A stretch of 5,628 bases of DNA from Chitinophagaceae bacterium (GTDB lineage Bacteria > Bacteroidota > Bacteroidia > Chitinophagales > Chitinophagaceae), in assembly GCA_030151745.1 (NCBI GenBank), contig JASLDA010000061.1:1-5628 (forward strand), given 5' to 3'. The position numbers were made by a program, and so were the translations under genes. Each line of letters starts with the position of its first letter. Positions within the stretch are counted from its first letter, which is position 1. The notes beneath the pieces were generated by a model. That model ran no database searches, had not been told where the DNA came from, and was given only the letters and a program-made list of their open reading frames with translations. Positions 4,769 to 5,628 of this stretch are shown here, piece by piece.

Positions 4769-5628
4769 CAAACCAAGGCCTCCGCCAGGATCCGGTAGCT
4801 TTCCCGCCGGGCGGCCGGATCGTAGATATGGCTCACCACCATCAGCTCGTTGACGCCGGTTGCCTGCACGAAGGCTTCCAGCCGGGCGCGCAGGGTCTCA
4901 GGCCCCCCGATGAAGGAATAGGTCATCATCTGCCGGATCGCCGCTTCTTCGTATTCCGTCCAGATGCCCTCCATGGACTCCACCGGCGGGGGCAAGGGCC
5001 GGCGCTGCCCGGTGATGATACCCCGCGCCAGCTGGTAAAAGCTCGTCGCCAGGCGACCGGCCCCGGCATCTGTTGCCGCGGCGATCACGTTCACGCCGGC
5101 CATCACATAGGGTTCCTGCAGATCGGGCGAAGGCCGGAAATAGCTCCGGTACAGGCTCAGCGCCGCCTCGAACTGCGCCGGCGCAAAATGCGAGGCGAAG
5201 GCATACGGCAGCCCCAGGGTCCCGGCCAGCATCGCGCTTTCGGTGCTCGAGCCCAGAATCCAGACCGGGATGTCCAGTCCTTCCCCGGGGATCGCGCGGA
5301 CCCTGGCGCCTTTGTTCTCCGCCGAGAGATAGGTCCGCAGCTCCTTGATGTCCTGCACGAAATCGCCGCCGCCATGATGCCGGCGCAGGGCCATGGCCGT
5401 GACGCCGTCCGTACCCGGGGCTCGGCCGAGGCCCATATCGATCCGCCCGGGATACAGCGAGGCCAGAGTCCCGAATTGCTCGGCCACGACCAGGGGGGCA
5501 TGGTTCGGCAGCATGATCCCGCCGGAGCCCACCCGGATTTTCTCCGTACTCCCCGCGATATATCCGATCAGCACCACCGTAGCCGATGAAGCGATACTCT
5601 CCATGTTGTGATGCTCCGCCAGCCAGTA
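4768..5628 (-). CDS. LLM-class (luciferase-like) flavin-dependent oxidoreductase, YhbW/MsnO8-like (partial, N-terminus outside window)
   Basis: The frame stays open to the right edge, giving 286 visible residues; the family usually has about 330-340, so roughly 45-50 N-terminal residues are missing. The fragment opens with YWLAEHHN, a family signature that lies inside the protein, so the ATG at 5604 is an internal methionine rather than the start. Further landmarks are [20 protein letters not shown] (33-52 of the fragment), [17 protein letters not shown] (58-74) and VWILGSST (122-129), all typical of the group 1 luciferase-family oxidoreductases that include E. coli YhbW. They are TIM-barrel enzymes using reduced flavin (usually FMNH2) and O2 for monooxygenation; physiological substrates are mostly unknown, so none is assigned. 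The TGA stop merges with the strong hairpin at 4740-4768. Two PAP2 and amine oxidase genes follow on the same strand, but I see no pathway linking the three. Confidence 0.92.
   Translation of the reverse strand, partial: YWLAEHHNMESIASSATVVLIGYIAGSTEKIRVGSGGIMLPNHAPLVVAEQFGTLASLYPGRIDMGLGRAPGTDGVTAMALRRHHGGGDFVQDIKELRTYLSAENKGARVRAIPGEGLDIPVWILGSSTESAMLAGTLGLPYAFASHFAPAQFEAALSLYRSYFRPSPDLQEPYVMAGVNVIAAATDAGAGRLATSFYQLARGIITGQRRPLPPPVESMEGIWTEYEEAAIRQMMTYSFIGGPETLRARLEAFVQATGVNELMVVSHIYDPAARRESYRILAEALV

Noticed and set aside
4189..5589. 466-codon open frame on the plus strand opposite the PAP2 and LLM genes
   Set aside because: It is an antisense shadow made long by GC-rich codons. The product is Gly/Pro/Arg/Gln-rich without a domain, and both minus-strand genes beneath it have clear family motifs.
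4768..5604. ATG at 5604 as the start of the LLM oxidoreductase
   Set aside because: The codons upstream of it to the window edge are in frame and encode YWLAEHHN, a conserved internal motif of the family, so the real start lies beyond the window.

Overview
The window looks like a chromosomal stretch of a GC-rich member of the Bacteroidota, possibly Chitinophagaceae or a relative. Three things point there. None of the start codons has a convincing Shine-Dalgarno sequence. Two TAnnTTTG elements, the -7 box of Bacteroidota sigma-ABfr promoters, face opposite ways between the divergent genes at the left end. The heptose-1-phosphate adenylyltransferase is a stand-alone protein rather than a fusion to the kinase. 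The lineage is inferred from these signs and from protein flavour; no search was run.

Left part (1-2486). A family 2 glycosyltransferase gene runs off the left edge on the minus strand. A 129-bp divergent promoter region separates it from a plus-strand cluster of three genes. These are panD (aspartate 1-decarboxylase, making beta-alanine for pantothenate and CoA), a YbhN/LPG-synthase-TM-like multi-spanning membrane protein, and an HldC/RfaE2-type adenylyltransferase for ADP-heptose and LPS-core synthesis. The gaps are 27 and 54 bp, so an operon is likely. Except for panD, these genes and the divergent glycosyltransferase all suggest cell-envelope or lipid-linked sugar work.

Middle (2487-2685). 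About 200 bp between convergent genes holds no credible gene. It is dense in short perfect palindromes and alternative inverted repeats that may end transcription from both sides.

Right part (2686-5628). Three minus-strand genes read leftward: a luciferase-like (LLM) flavin-dependent oxidoreductase that runs off the right edge, a PAP2-family membrane phosphatase with a degenerate first motif, and an FAD-dependent amine oxidase. A very strong 12-bp-stem hairpin begins in the stop codon of the LLM gene and separates it from the PAP2 gene. The PAP2 and amine oxidase genes are 42 bp apart and may be co-transcribed.

I found no mobile element, CRISPR array or RNA gene. I see no evidence of a new biological system here. 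The points most worth a second look are the intergenic hairpins, the nearly leaderless panD promoter and the altered PAP2 active-site motif.
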